From positions 395,274,439 to 395,338,438 of the forward strand of contig NC_081406.1 in assembly GCF_030272615.1 (NCBI RefSeq): DNA of 64,000 nt, written 5' to 3'. Below the pieces are notes generated by a model. That model was not told the DNA's origin, did not search any database, and saw only the letters and a program-made list of their open reading frames with translations. Both the position numbers and the translations under genes were made by a program. This stretch comes from Cryptomeria japonica. Lineage: Eukaryota; Streptophyta; Pinopsida; Cupressales; Cupressaceae. How positions within the stretch are numbered: the stretch's first letter is position 1; every line of letters begins with the position of its first letter. Below are positions 12,902-22,532 of the stretch, one piece after another.

Positions 12902-13385
12902 TTAAGACTTCTATATGAGGGTGGTTTTAGAACTCTATGCAAGATGACAACTAATGCTAGACTCTAGACCTAAGTATGGGATATGCAAGACCAGACTAGA
13001 CTCTCTATTGAGGATTTGGATGTGAGACTTGTTGAGTATTTCGAGATTTCTATAATGCAAGTTTTTCAAGTTCTTCTCTTAGACATTTTGTAGCAATTTC
13101 TCTATCAATCCTATGGGCAATTTTATACTTGATATTTATCTCATACTCGACTCCTATATACTGGGGTGCATTTCTCCTTGATTCCTAGGCTAAGTTAGCT
13201 AGACCATCAATAATTTCTCGCTGACCATCATTTGGCACTAGATTAGGTTGCTCGAAGGGGAGAAAACCATCGCCTTTAAAATGCATACAATGACTTTGTA
13301 GGATGATTATGCAAATGATGATGGACTAAGATAGACATATATGAGGTCTAGACAAGGACTGATATGAGGACGATAATGAGGACTG

Positions 13386-13595
13386 GGGATGATAATAAGG
13401 ACGTAAATGAGGACTATGCAAGGACTAAGGATGATAATAAGGACGTAAATGAGGACTATGCAAGGACTTAGGATGATAGTAAAGACATAAATGAGGACTA
13501 TGCGAGGACTAAGGATGATAGTAAGGATGTAAATGAGGACTATGCAAGGACTATGGATGATAATAAGGATGTAAATGAGGACTGTGCAAGGACTA
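13386..13595. repeat. 42-bp minisatellite, 5 copies
   Basis: Five consecutive 42-bp units starting at 13386, 13428, 13470, 13512 and 13554, each like AGGATGATAATAAGGACGTA followed by AATGAGGACTATGCAAGGACTA, with a few substitutions and no length change. Degenerate related sequence continues to the left (13312-13385). The 99-codon minus-strand ORF across it is only a consequence of 42 being divisible by 3. Confidence 0.95.
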
Positions 13596-14636
13596 TCTAT
13601 GGTCACAAGTGTATAAACCTTTGAGTTTTGATGTTTCAGAAAATGGACTTTGTTTTCAATAGTTTCCTATGTAGGACAAGTTTTGTGTTTTGCCAAGTCT
13701 GAGAACAATTGTTTGGAGGTAAATATAGCTGACTGAACTAGTTTTCAAACAATCTTAGAAAATTCAAAGATACACAAGATAGGGCCTGAAATAGCCCAAA
13801 TAACTAACTCAATACTAGTCTGATACAACGATACATAAAAAAACACAGAAGATAATCTAAGGCTGGAAAGTAAACACCATTCAATGAGGCCCCTATAGCA
13901 AAATACCAAAACAAGATGGACAGATAGAGAGTCTAGCAACACTGGCTCCACTCCATGGCATGCACTTCTCAAGCATGCTAGTCTCTCTTACCCTGAAGAT
14001 CCGAAGATCTTATCACCGAGGGATTTCTGTCTCATAATGCAAGGTACATGAGGGATATCTAGGGGTACGATCTGCACTCTCAGAATCACTGAATGTAGGC
14101 TTTTGGGCTACTAAGTTGGTTCTTATTGTAAAATTTTGAGGGGTCCCGATCTAACAACGAATTCTCAGAGCAAGCCACTTGAGACTTTAGTTGAGCTTAT
14201 CAATGCAGGGAAGGCCTCCACATACGTCGAATTCACTCAACACTCTAGTCGCCTAACCAATATGTTTATATAGTGGCTTGAAAAAACTGCTTGAGAGTAC
14301 GCTGGGAGAGATGATATCCCCAACACATCCCAATTTGAAGTACCTCTATGGGGTGATGAAATCCCTAGTCAAAGATACCCCTCTCTACATGAAATAAAAT
14401 AAAATTAAGTGTCGTTGCCACCTCCTTCCTTTCTCCCAAGACCTCGAAGGAGGGTGGAAAGTTAGTTAATTCAATAGTAGGTCCACCCCAAACATGATAA
14501 AAGATCTTTCCTTTAATAAAATCAAATATGATTTAATCTATATGCAGCCTGATTCACGTTTATTTTAAATCCCATATTGAGGTGTTGATTACGCATGTGC
14601 ATGTCAATTTTAAACACCAAACTGAAATGTGAAGGA

Positions 14637-14799
14637 ATGCATGTCAATTTTAACCATTGTTGATTTTAAGCCCAAATTGAAGTGTTATACATGCATGTCA
14701 ATTTTAACCATTGCTAATTTTAAGCCCAAATTGAAGTGTTATACATGCATGTCAATTTTAACCAATGTTGATTCTAAGCACCAAAAAATGAAGTGTGAG
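14637..14799. repeat. 54-bp tandem repeat, about 3 copies
   Basis: Units at 14637 and 14691 are nearly identical (ATGCATGTCAATTTTAACCA...). A third at 14745 diverges after about 35 bp, and a degenerate unit precedes at about 14593. Part of the E2 leader. Confidence 0.88.
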
Positions 14800-14940
14800 A
14801 GCATGAGTGCAATTAATCTAATACTAATATGATCCTTTCTGTAAATTCACCACAGGCTGCAAATAGATGATTAGTAGTAAAATTAAATCAACAAAAAATA
14901 GAGAACCCAAAATTAACAGAAACGAATGTGTGATGATACC

Positions 14941-15608
14941 TGTGCGATTGCGTGACCCTGAATAGGCAATTGCATAATTCTATCAGATCGATTGCGTGAT
15001 TCTGTCAGAGTAAATGCGTGATCCTAACAGGTCGATTGTGTGATGATAACAAGGTGATTGTGTGACACATAGGCAAATAACATAAAAAAATTAAAAATTG
15101 AAGCTAAATTTGATCAGAAACCTGCAAAACAGATTGTGAGGCTCTAGCTAGATCTCTCATCATCCATTCAATGTTAACCAAATCATATTTCACCCGATAT
15201 GAGAGAACTAAGTTGTTGTATTTGTCGATGGCTGGTTGGTATTCCCAATCTTGTATCTACTTTTCTGCTTTGAGAATTCTCTGATAGCGTCTCACCTATC
15301 TTCTTTGCTCCTTTGTCCTTCTGGCACCTGAAATCCTGAATTGTACCTTACGTGCCATAAACTGTTATAACAAAAACATGCAATAAAAATAATCTATTTC
15401 CAGATTTACTCAATTTCATGTAGAATTACAGAGATCAAAGAATAGAAAGGAAATAAGAATAAAAATAACAGAACAACAATTTTCCTAATGAATGCGTAAT
15501 AATCTCATACTGAATGCGTGATCCTGAGAGGTCGATTGTGTGATCCTGAAAGGTTGATTGTGTGACCCTGAAAGGTCAATTGTGTGACCCTGAAAGGTCG
15601 ATTGCATA
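14941..15608. repeat. 22-bp interspersed unit, two clusters
   Basis: The unit GATTGTGTGACCCTGAAAGG plus TC recurs head to tail at 15515-15606 and in more diverged form at 14941-15064, separated by about 430 bp of unrelated leader. Each unit contains arms GACC...GGTC able to pair as a small hairpin. It is too diverged and too tightly spaced for CRISPR, and the context is a plant retroelement. Confidence 0.75.
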
Positions 15609-15762
15609 TTTTTGTCTATGTGATTGCATAATGATGCAATTGCGAATGCGTGACGAAGAGATCTTTTTTCGAAATTCATGCAAACCTGCAAAAAAGGAAA
15701 AAAAATTGTACAATCTGCAAAAATAACATAGAAAACAAAGAAGGTTAATTAGCTATATTTCA

Positions 15763-15776
15763 CGTCGGGTTCACCA
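15763..15776 (-). promoter_or_regulatory. E2 primer binding site
   Basis: On the minus strand TGGTGAACCCGACG follows the LTR end (after TTT). Nearly the same sequence occurs in E3 (TGGTGAACCCGACC) and E4 (TGGTGAACCCAATG), each time next to an LTR. tRNA not assigned. Confidence 0.8.
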
Positions 15777-15779
15777 AAA

Positions 15780-17155
15780 TGTGCTATGCTCAAATTCATC
15801 ATTGCTAAATAGGAAATAACAAAAATTGCAAATCCCTTAACTATCTAACAAATTCAAACATAAAACCAATGAAATAGATGCCAAATAGAATAAAATTAAA
15901 CAATATAAAACTCCCTATTGTGCATCATGGCTTCCATTATTCTTCTCCTCTTTGTGGTATGATGGCTCTCAGATATCGCACTAGCAACCTGCAAATGACA
16001 CAAAGATTCAAAGTTCGTGATTGTTGAAAATGGAGATTGAATGGTCAATTTATAGATAATTGGAGAGAATTGATTGAAAGGTGGAACAGATTGATCAAAA
16101 GGTGGAACTCAGGTGAGCTCACATGAAAATTGATAGTTGAACTACTAATTTGGAGGTGAAATAGAATAGATTGAATAGAATAAAGGAGTTAAATGATTGA
16201 GAAAAAGCTAACTGAGGGAAGAAAAAGAATGATTGGAGGAAAATTAAGAGGACAGAAAAGCTAACTAAAAGATGAAAATAGAGATTGGAGTGATAATGAT
16301 TTAATTAATTAATTGAATTTAGCATGTGCTTGAACTTTAACTTAGATTTTCAATTTAATCTTTGCATGAGATTTATTCAAATAATTAAATTTATTTTAAA
16401 TTCAATTTAGTATTTGAATATATTTAGATCTTGACTTTGATTTCCAATTTGATTTTTGAAATCATGCACATGTATTTGACTTTGGAAGAAATTAGAAGAA
16501 TTTGAAATTAAATGAAATTAGAAGAAATGTCAAATTAAATGAAACTAGATGAAATTAGAATTTGGGGATTTGGAAATGCACATAGAAGAATAATTAGTTA
16601 GTTAAATAATTTAAAGAAACTTTTTAATTATTTAGAAATGGACTTTAAATAAATAATAAAGATTATTAAATTAAATGAATTAAAATCATAATTAATTAAA
16701 TAATAAATATTTAATTAATATTTAGAAAAGGGTTGAATGATTAAATGATTAGAGATAGAAATTGAAAATGAATTTATTTAAACAATAAAGATTATTTAAA
16801 CTAGGGAATTAATCAAAATTAGTTAAATAATAAATATTTAATTAACATTAGAAAATAGTTAAAATGATTAAATGATGATAGAATTGGAAATTGAATTTAT
16901 TTAAATAATAAAGATTATTTAAATTGGGGAATTAATCAGAATAATTAATTAAATAATAAATATTTAATTAACATTAGAAAATAGTTAAATGATTAAATGA
17001 TGATAAAATAGGAAATAGAAATAAATATTAAGATGATGAGGAAATATGAAATAGAAGAATAAGATTAATTAACTTAATTAAATAATTAAATAATTATTTA
17101 ATCAATTAGACGAATAATTAGTACATGATCAATGAGACATTTTTAGGTGTCTACA
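15780..17155 (-). repeat. E2 5' LTR
   Basis: 1,376 bp; on the minus strand it begins TGTAGACACCTAAAAATG and ends GAGCATAGCACA. A minus-strand TATA box (CTATAAATTG) lies near 16055, and the U3 part consists of AT-rich blocks (TTAATTAAATAATAAATATT). The left edge is set by the primer binding site and the right edge by a polypurine tract. No second copy is in the window, so the ends rest on these flanks and the TGT...ACA rule. Confidence 0.85.
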
Positions 17156-17223
17156 TTTGCCCCTCTTTGAGACAATGTCAAAACGACGTTGTTTCAAAGA
17201 AAACAAAAAATTCTACCTCAGTA
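17156..17223 (-). mobile_element. Polypurine tract and 3' internal stub of another minus element
   Basis: The minus strand reads TTTGAAACAACG ... CATTGTCTCAAAGAGG then GGCAAA directly before the LTR, the standard 3' end of these families (compare 37999-38044 and 60869-60913). Only 68 bp remain before the D1 segment starts abruptly at about 17224. The E2 LTR therefore has internal sequence of an element on both sides. Confidence 0.75.
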
Positions 17224-17482
17224 GGTTGAAAGCCCTCACATGGATCTCAAATCATTCAATCCTGACCCTTGTTGAGATTACTCAATCTCAACCATCCATT
17301 GCTCCATTTTACCTATAAATAGAGCTCACATTCCTCATTTTCAAAGGCCTCAAGCATTCTCAACTCTCAAACCTCAAGCATTCATAGTCATAAATCATTT
17401 TAGTATCTATAAGCATCTAGTATTTTCTTTTCATTCACATTTAGAGCAAATACTTAATCTCAAACGTCCATAAGCATCCATA

Positions 17483-17668
17483 GTGCAAAAAGCTGCTAAG
17501 AGCTACACTATTTTGGAACTTGGAGAGGAGAGGAACAAAGGAGAAGGAGCTAAGAACATGTTAAGAAGCATTTGGAGATGTCTTCTTATATTTATGTCAT
17601 TTGTTAAATATGTTAGCATGATCTTAGCATCTCTTTTGATATGCCTGCTTAGGTTAATCTTTGGTTGA
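17483..17668 (+). CDS. 61-codon ORF within LTR, copy 1
   Basis: Unknown small protein. N-terminal half polar and charged (E-L-G-E-E-R-N-K-G-E-G), C-terminal half a strongly hydrophobic stretch (L-L-I-F-M-S-F-V-K-Y-V-S-M-I-L-A-S-L-L-I) that could span a membrane. It starts about 160 bp downstream of a TATA box, so it would be near the 5' end of an LTR transcript. The copy at 39229-39414 has the same length and only about four amino-acid changes. It may be chance, because the copies are themselves only a few percent diverged. Confidence 0.35.
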   Translation: MQKAAKSYTILELGEERNKGEGAKNMLRSIWRCLLIFMSFVKYVSMILASLLICLLRLIFG

Positions 17669-18169
17669 ATAACACTAACATTAATCCTATTTCTTGTTGT
17701 TTTTGGTGTGTTATAATACCACAGGTTTTAAGCTAACCTTGTCCTTTTTGTAGAGCATCACCTTCTTTTCGTTATAGGATATGCTTTTGATAAAACATCT
17801 TTGTATTTGGTAGAACATATGCGATACATCAAAACTTATATTTTTCAGAAAAACATATGCAAATGTATGCCGACATGAAATCCCTTTTCAATATAATATC
17901 CCTTTTGGAGAAAGTCATATCTGCTATGCTAGTATTGTTAGCTACTTTGAAACATTATTTTTTCATTGTAACATTATGTGAGTCTTGTCGATACTGAGTA
18001 TTTCACATAAGGAGAAGTATAATGCACTTTCCTTGGGCTTTCTGAGATAAGGTCATGGAATTGGTCTTCTTTTGGAGCCATATGTTGGGCTCAATCCTTA
18101 TGAGAGCCACATTTATCCCCTCATATAACATTCATATTTATGTAGCAAACATGTTCTATAATTGATATG

Positions 18170-18948
18170 TGTATATGGTGAAAATGGATAACAATAACAA
18201 TGTTGAAAGACTAAATGGATTCAACAACAAAACCCTAGCCTAACAACAACAAAGATCCACCATAACATATGAAGATTACCTAAGACAATGCAAATCAAAT
18301 GAAATCAAGAAGATTATACCATCACATGTCCAATAGGGTTTGAATCTCCATTATTCCTATCTCCATTGATCTTGCTTGATAGATTTGCTCTCAGATTTTA
18401 TGTGCACAAGAGCTCAACAAAGAACAAAATGTGGTTGCAAGTAGGATCTCATATGAAAAGCGTAGTGTAGTCAAGTGCATAAATTGATTAGCCAGGCTGG
18501 GTTTGATAATGAAGGAAGCATCTCCTTATATAGAAGATACTATAAGAAATGGAGGGATAAGATTGAGAGGTGTAAAAGAGGTCGGCTATGATTAGAGGGT
18601 TGGTAAAGAAAATAATAAAATAATGAGAGGGTAGTTAGTGTATGAATTAAGAGATGAATAACATGTGTCATGGGTAGAAAGGGCTAATGAATTAATTAAA
18701 TAAATAAAGATTTATTTAATTAATAGTAGAAGTGGGATCAATTAAATAAATAAGATATTTATTTAATTTAGGAAAAGGGTAATTTAAATAAATAAATGTA
18801 TTTATTTAAATGAGAAATAAGGCTAGAAGAGGATAAATGAATTAATTAAATAAATAAAGATTTATTTAATTAATAGAAGAATTAGGCTAAAGTAATTAAA
18901 TAAATAAAATATTTATTTAATTAGACACGACAATTCTAGGTGTCTACA
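18170..18948 (-). mobile_element. Solo LTR, 779 bp, TSD ATATG
   Basis: The D2 copy has ATTGATATGTATCTAAAT at this place; here ATATG (18165-18169), a TGTATATGG...GTGTCTACA insertion, and ATATG again (18949-18953). On the minus strand it begins TGTAGACACCTAGAATTG, like the E2 and E3 LTR starts, and has a TATA box (CTATATAAGG) near 18530. It represents a former element reduced by LTR-LTR recombination, inserted after D1 and D2 separated. Confidence 0.95.
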
Positions 18949-19332
18949 ATATGTATCTAAATATTTTGCCATTCATATCTTTCATTAATGAACTTGTAAC
19001 AATAATGATAAAATAAACCATTCTTCTCAAGCCAATGTTTGTAGACAACTTGGAAAGTACTAAGTAAAATTCTAGAGGGAAATTTATTTTTCTAGTTAAA
19101 TACAAACGCTTGGTTATGACAAAAGCATGGAAACTAAATTAATATTTAAGGAGCACTAAATCTTGTCAGAAATTAGGGTTCCAACAGTGGCTCTTTCTCG
19201 AGATGTATACCCCTTGTGGGTATGAAAAGAATCCAATTGTCTCTAGGGTTGATGATTTGAGAAAATTTTTACTAAAAGGGGGATGGTATAATCCACGAGA
19301 ATGTAACCTAAACTATTGCACATGGAAAATGG

Positions 19333-20837
19333 TCAAGAAAAAAATCTCTTCAGGAATTGTCCATGTGCTGGTAGTTCCATTTGTTCTCCATCCATATTTT
19401 GTAAACAATATGAATCGGCTCCATTCTTCCCTATGATAACAAAAGGCCCAATTAATAGATTCATATTTCCCATGCTTTTTCTTACCCTGGGCCTTGACAT
19501 TCCACATAGTACCCATTCTGCTCGAAATTTTCTTTTTGTAGATTTTTTTTTATCATGTAGGTACTTTTCCTTCTGGTGCATTTTAATATTGCATTGTTGC
19601 ACTTCATTTCCGATTTCATACAATTTTACAAGCGATTCCATCCTTGCATCCATAGGCTTAGGGAGATCTAGACCCTCTTTTGTCATGAATTTGTATATTG
19701 GTAAGAGATTATTTATAGGCATTCTATCTTGAATGCCATAGACCAATTCTAACGGAGATTTGCCTGTAGCTTTCTTGATAGTAATCCTATCAGCCCATAG
19801 TGCCAATCTCAACTTGGAATCCCATGACATTTTATTTTGCCCCAGTATCTTCTTAATTATTTTCAAGATATTTTTATTACTAGATTCAGCTTGCCCATTC
19901 GCCTGGGGATGATAGGGTGATGAATACAATACATTTATGCCATAACTTCCACAAAATGATGTGAATTATTCTGACCAAAAGCACATTCCATTATCCACAG
20001 TGATCCTTGCAGGTACCCCAAATCTGGTCACTATGTAGTCTTCCATAAACTTAATCACTATCTTGCTTGTGGCTTGCTTGGTTGGGATAGCCTCCACCCA
20101 TTTAGTAAAATAATCAGTAGCAACTAAGATCCAACTATGTCCTCCACTTGATTTTTCTAATATCTCTCCTATGAAATTGATACCCCACTGAACAAACGGT
20201 TCTTCTGTTGGTACTGGTATGAGGAGAAAATATCCTTGGTATCTTAACTTTCCTGAGAACCTTTGACAAGGTTTAAACTTCCTTACATAGTCATATACAT
20301 CATTGAAAATATGAGGCCAATAATATCTAGACCTAAGTATTTTATGAGGTTTTGTCTTAGTACAAAAGTGTCCTCCACAAATGCTAAAATGCATTTCTTC
20401 CAAGACTTTCTTAGCTTGCCACTAATCCAAGCACAACAATAGTAAGCCATCTCTATTTTTCCAATACAATTCTCCATCAAGTATTACATATTTAGAAGCT
20501 TGTAACTTTAATGTCCACTTCTGATTTTTTGTCATCCCTTCTGGACATGCCATATTCTTTAAATAGTATGCTATGTTTGTGTACCATGGCATTTGTTCAA
20601 TGCTCAGGGTAACATCCTTTAGCTCCACACTATTTACCGAGGCCACTTCCAAGTTTGACTTAGCCATTAGCATAGCAAGTCCTTGTCCTTGAACCAATTT
20701 TGTGATTTAAATATCAATATTAAATTCTTGAATTTGGTTTTTCCACCTGCATCTCCTGCCTATTACCTCTTATTGCCTAGAGATGTCTTTCACTATTGCA
20801 TTAGGGACATAAGCTTTTTGAAATGCACTAATACCGA
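19333..20837 (-). pseudogene. M fragment copy 1: RNase H end and integrase
   Basis: Minus-strand pol remnant. It starts near the end of the RNase H/connection region (R-R-C-R-W, I-Q-E-F-N-I-D-I, V-Q-G-Q-G-L-A). Integrase follows: zinc-binding region with G-G-H-F at about 20375 but F replacing the first C of C-x2-C (K-F-K-P-C-Q-R-F), the first catalytic D as N (W-G-I-N-F-I-G), second D kept (V-D-N-G), E kept (Q-A-E-S-S-N-K). It ends in K-R-F-F-S at 19333. Frame constant with stops near 20420 and 19963. A different family from P integrase. It would insert cDNA into chromosomes if intact; it is not. Confidence 0.9.
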
Positions 20838-21570
20838 CAGTAAACTGAGAGGAGGGGGGGTGAATCGGTTTACTAACAATAACAACAATCAATTCAATTA
20901 TAAACCTTAAACTGGAGCACAACCCAATGAAGAATATAATATGAAATCACAACACACATAACACCAATATTTTATGTGGAAAACCGAGAAAGGGAAAAAC
21001 AACAGTGGGAAACCCTACCCACAATCAGATGAATACTCTACAGTAGTATTGTGAATAATTACAATGGGGCCTGCACATGTAGAAAGGCCAACAACCTAGA
21101 GTGCACTGCTCATCACAAAGGCCAGTCTCACTGACTTATAAAATCATCAGATTACAATATGTAAAATAATGAGCTATGAAAGTAGCATCTACCAATTCCC
21201 GAAACAGTTCTGGTTAAGCACTGATGTCTTCTATGCAATACAAAACCTTTTCAACCTTCACCTGAATGATATGAATTTATTCACACTTAATCCTTCTCTG
21301 ATAATGCAGACTTAACCAGCCATAACCATCACATACACATCTAAATTTCATAAACAAGTCACCTATAAATACAGATCATCAACCTTATTAACAAGGTCGA
21401 CTAAACCCTAAACCCATAAACCCATAATTACAAAATATACATCACAAGATGGACCAATATCATGATTTACATTACACAGAATGGACCTAAATCAAGTAAC
21501 CAAATAATTATATCCATCAAGGATTTTGCTAAGACCAAAATCCAATACACTTCACTTGCTGGTAGAAACC
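20838..21570. repeat. R1 copy 1: unclassified repeat
   Basis: Starts about GACAGTAAACTGAGAGGAGG, a run followed by GTGAATCGGTTTACTAAC, and ends at GGTAGAAAC. Its second copy is 49713-50447, in the same place relative to M. No ORF, no TG...CA ends, no terminal inverted repeat that I can see. The boundary with M is set only by where the RNase H reading frame is lost. Confidence 0.65.
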
Positions 21571-22532
21571 TGTAGTATCGTAAATTGTACACCCTTGCTA
21601 GGGTGGTATGATTTCACACTTAGTTTAGCACCCGCCTTAGTGTGTCTTGTATCTTGCATTTCTGATTCCCCTTTGATCATTTAGTTAATTAATTTAGTTA
21701 AATCTAAAGTCAAGTTTCATCACTTTACATATTATAAAGTTGGGCCCTTTACCCTAAGCATGCCCCTTTCCAATTAATTCCTCCAATGAATCATTTAATC
21801 ATAAAACCTAATTATGTCTTATTTCGACCTTTCAGGACCAATTTCACATATCAAAACATCTCAAAATTAGCTGTAACTTTGGGATGCGCTCTAACATCAT
21901 CATATCTAACGGCCTCGAAAATTTGGTGAAAAGTTGGTTAGACCATGGCGGGAATGCACATGGTCCTCGACTTTTTTTCTCAAAATTTTGATAGCATAAT
22001 CCTATGATATAATAATGCTTAACCCCAAAATATTGTCATGGAATTCAAATCCTAGGTTGTCCTAAAGATGAAATTAAGATCTAGGGTTTCATACTTAAGA
22101 GCTCTCTTTCTTCATTTGAAGGGGTCTTCTTCTAAGAATCTAAGAGCAGGTTTTTGGAGCATAAAGAGCCTTCTTTGTAGCGAAAGAGTAGAACTTTGAA
22201 GTCTTCAAAAATATTCAACATTCATCCATCAAGCATTCATCAATAATTATTTCATCAATTGGGGCTTTTGAAGATGTAGGAGGACAATAGGAGATCACCG
22301 ACTGAAGCTTGGCTTGTACCTCTCCCTTGGGGCTGGGTATGGTTTCATGTTGTTTTCATGTCTTTGTATAAGCTTCATTTTTATTAATATTCATTCTTTA
22401 GATCACCTTGCATCATGGATTTAGAGCACTTACTTTGTCAATTATAAGCAATTAGGGTTTACTCTAAATTGTTTGCTTTCATTTTAGGATCTTGCACACA
22501 CACAAGGTTCATGCACACACATTTTCAGTACA
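21571..22532 (+). repeat. LTR-like sequence on the 5' side of P
   Basis: Begins TGTAGTATCGTAAATTGTAC and ends CATTTTCAGTACA. The start resembles the E4 LTR start on its own strand (TGTAGCGTCCTAAAATTGTG). It is followed by TTATCGACTATTTGTGGAGG, where the primer site should be, although the TGG sits about a dozen bases in. No second copy occurs in the window, so it is either the 5' LTR of P, the final part of a longer LTR (D1 plus this), or a neighbouring solo LTR. Confidence 0.55.

Larger units (their letters stand above)
12902..15760 (-). other. E2 untranslated leader with repeat arrays
   Basis: About 2.9 kb without a credible gene. It contains a 42-bp minisatellite (13386-13595), a 54-bp repeat (14637-14799) and two clusters of a 22-bp unit (14941-15064 and 15497-15606). 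The section 13740-14500 has no recognisable feature apart from leader-like sequence. Confidence 0.6.
7967..17155 (-). mobile_element. E2: Ty3/gypsy element, old and frameshifted
   Basis: Minus-strand element with 5' LTR (17155-15780), primer binding site, a repeat-rich leader, gag, protease and the start of reverse transcriptase. E1 has inserted in RT, so the rest is outside the window. At least three frameshifts and many stops show it is older than E1 and E4. The LTR also has a polypurine tract on its right side, so it may have been shared with a second, now lost, element (see 17156-17223). Confidence 0.85.
17224..21570 (+). repeat. Direct repeat D, copy 1
   Basis: Matches 38892-50447 once the later insertions are removed (solo LTR here, E4 there); net lengths are about 3.56 and 3.64 kb, the difference being a 75-80 bp local duplication near 39070-39160 in copy 2. 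Order: LTR part with TATA box (TATAAATAG at 17314-17322), small ORF, spacer, M integrase fragment (minus), R1. Similarity starts in mid-sequence at about 17224 and ends at GGTAGAAAC (21569). P lies between the two copies. Confidence 0.88.

Noticed and set aside
13307-13606. 99-codon minus-strand ORF of repeating I-L-S-P-C-I-V-L-I-Y-V
   Set aside because: It only reads through the 42-bp minisatellite, whose unit length keeps the frame open.
14941-15608. Regular 22-bp repeats resembling a CRISPR array
   Set aside because: Units are head to tail without unique spacers, diverged, and lie in a plant retroelement leader; no cas genes.
21571-22532. Solo LTR inserted next to R1
   Set aside because: Flanks AAACC and TTATC do not form a target duplication, so I prefer LTR or LTR-part of P, though this is not excluded.
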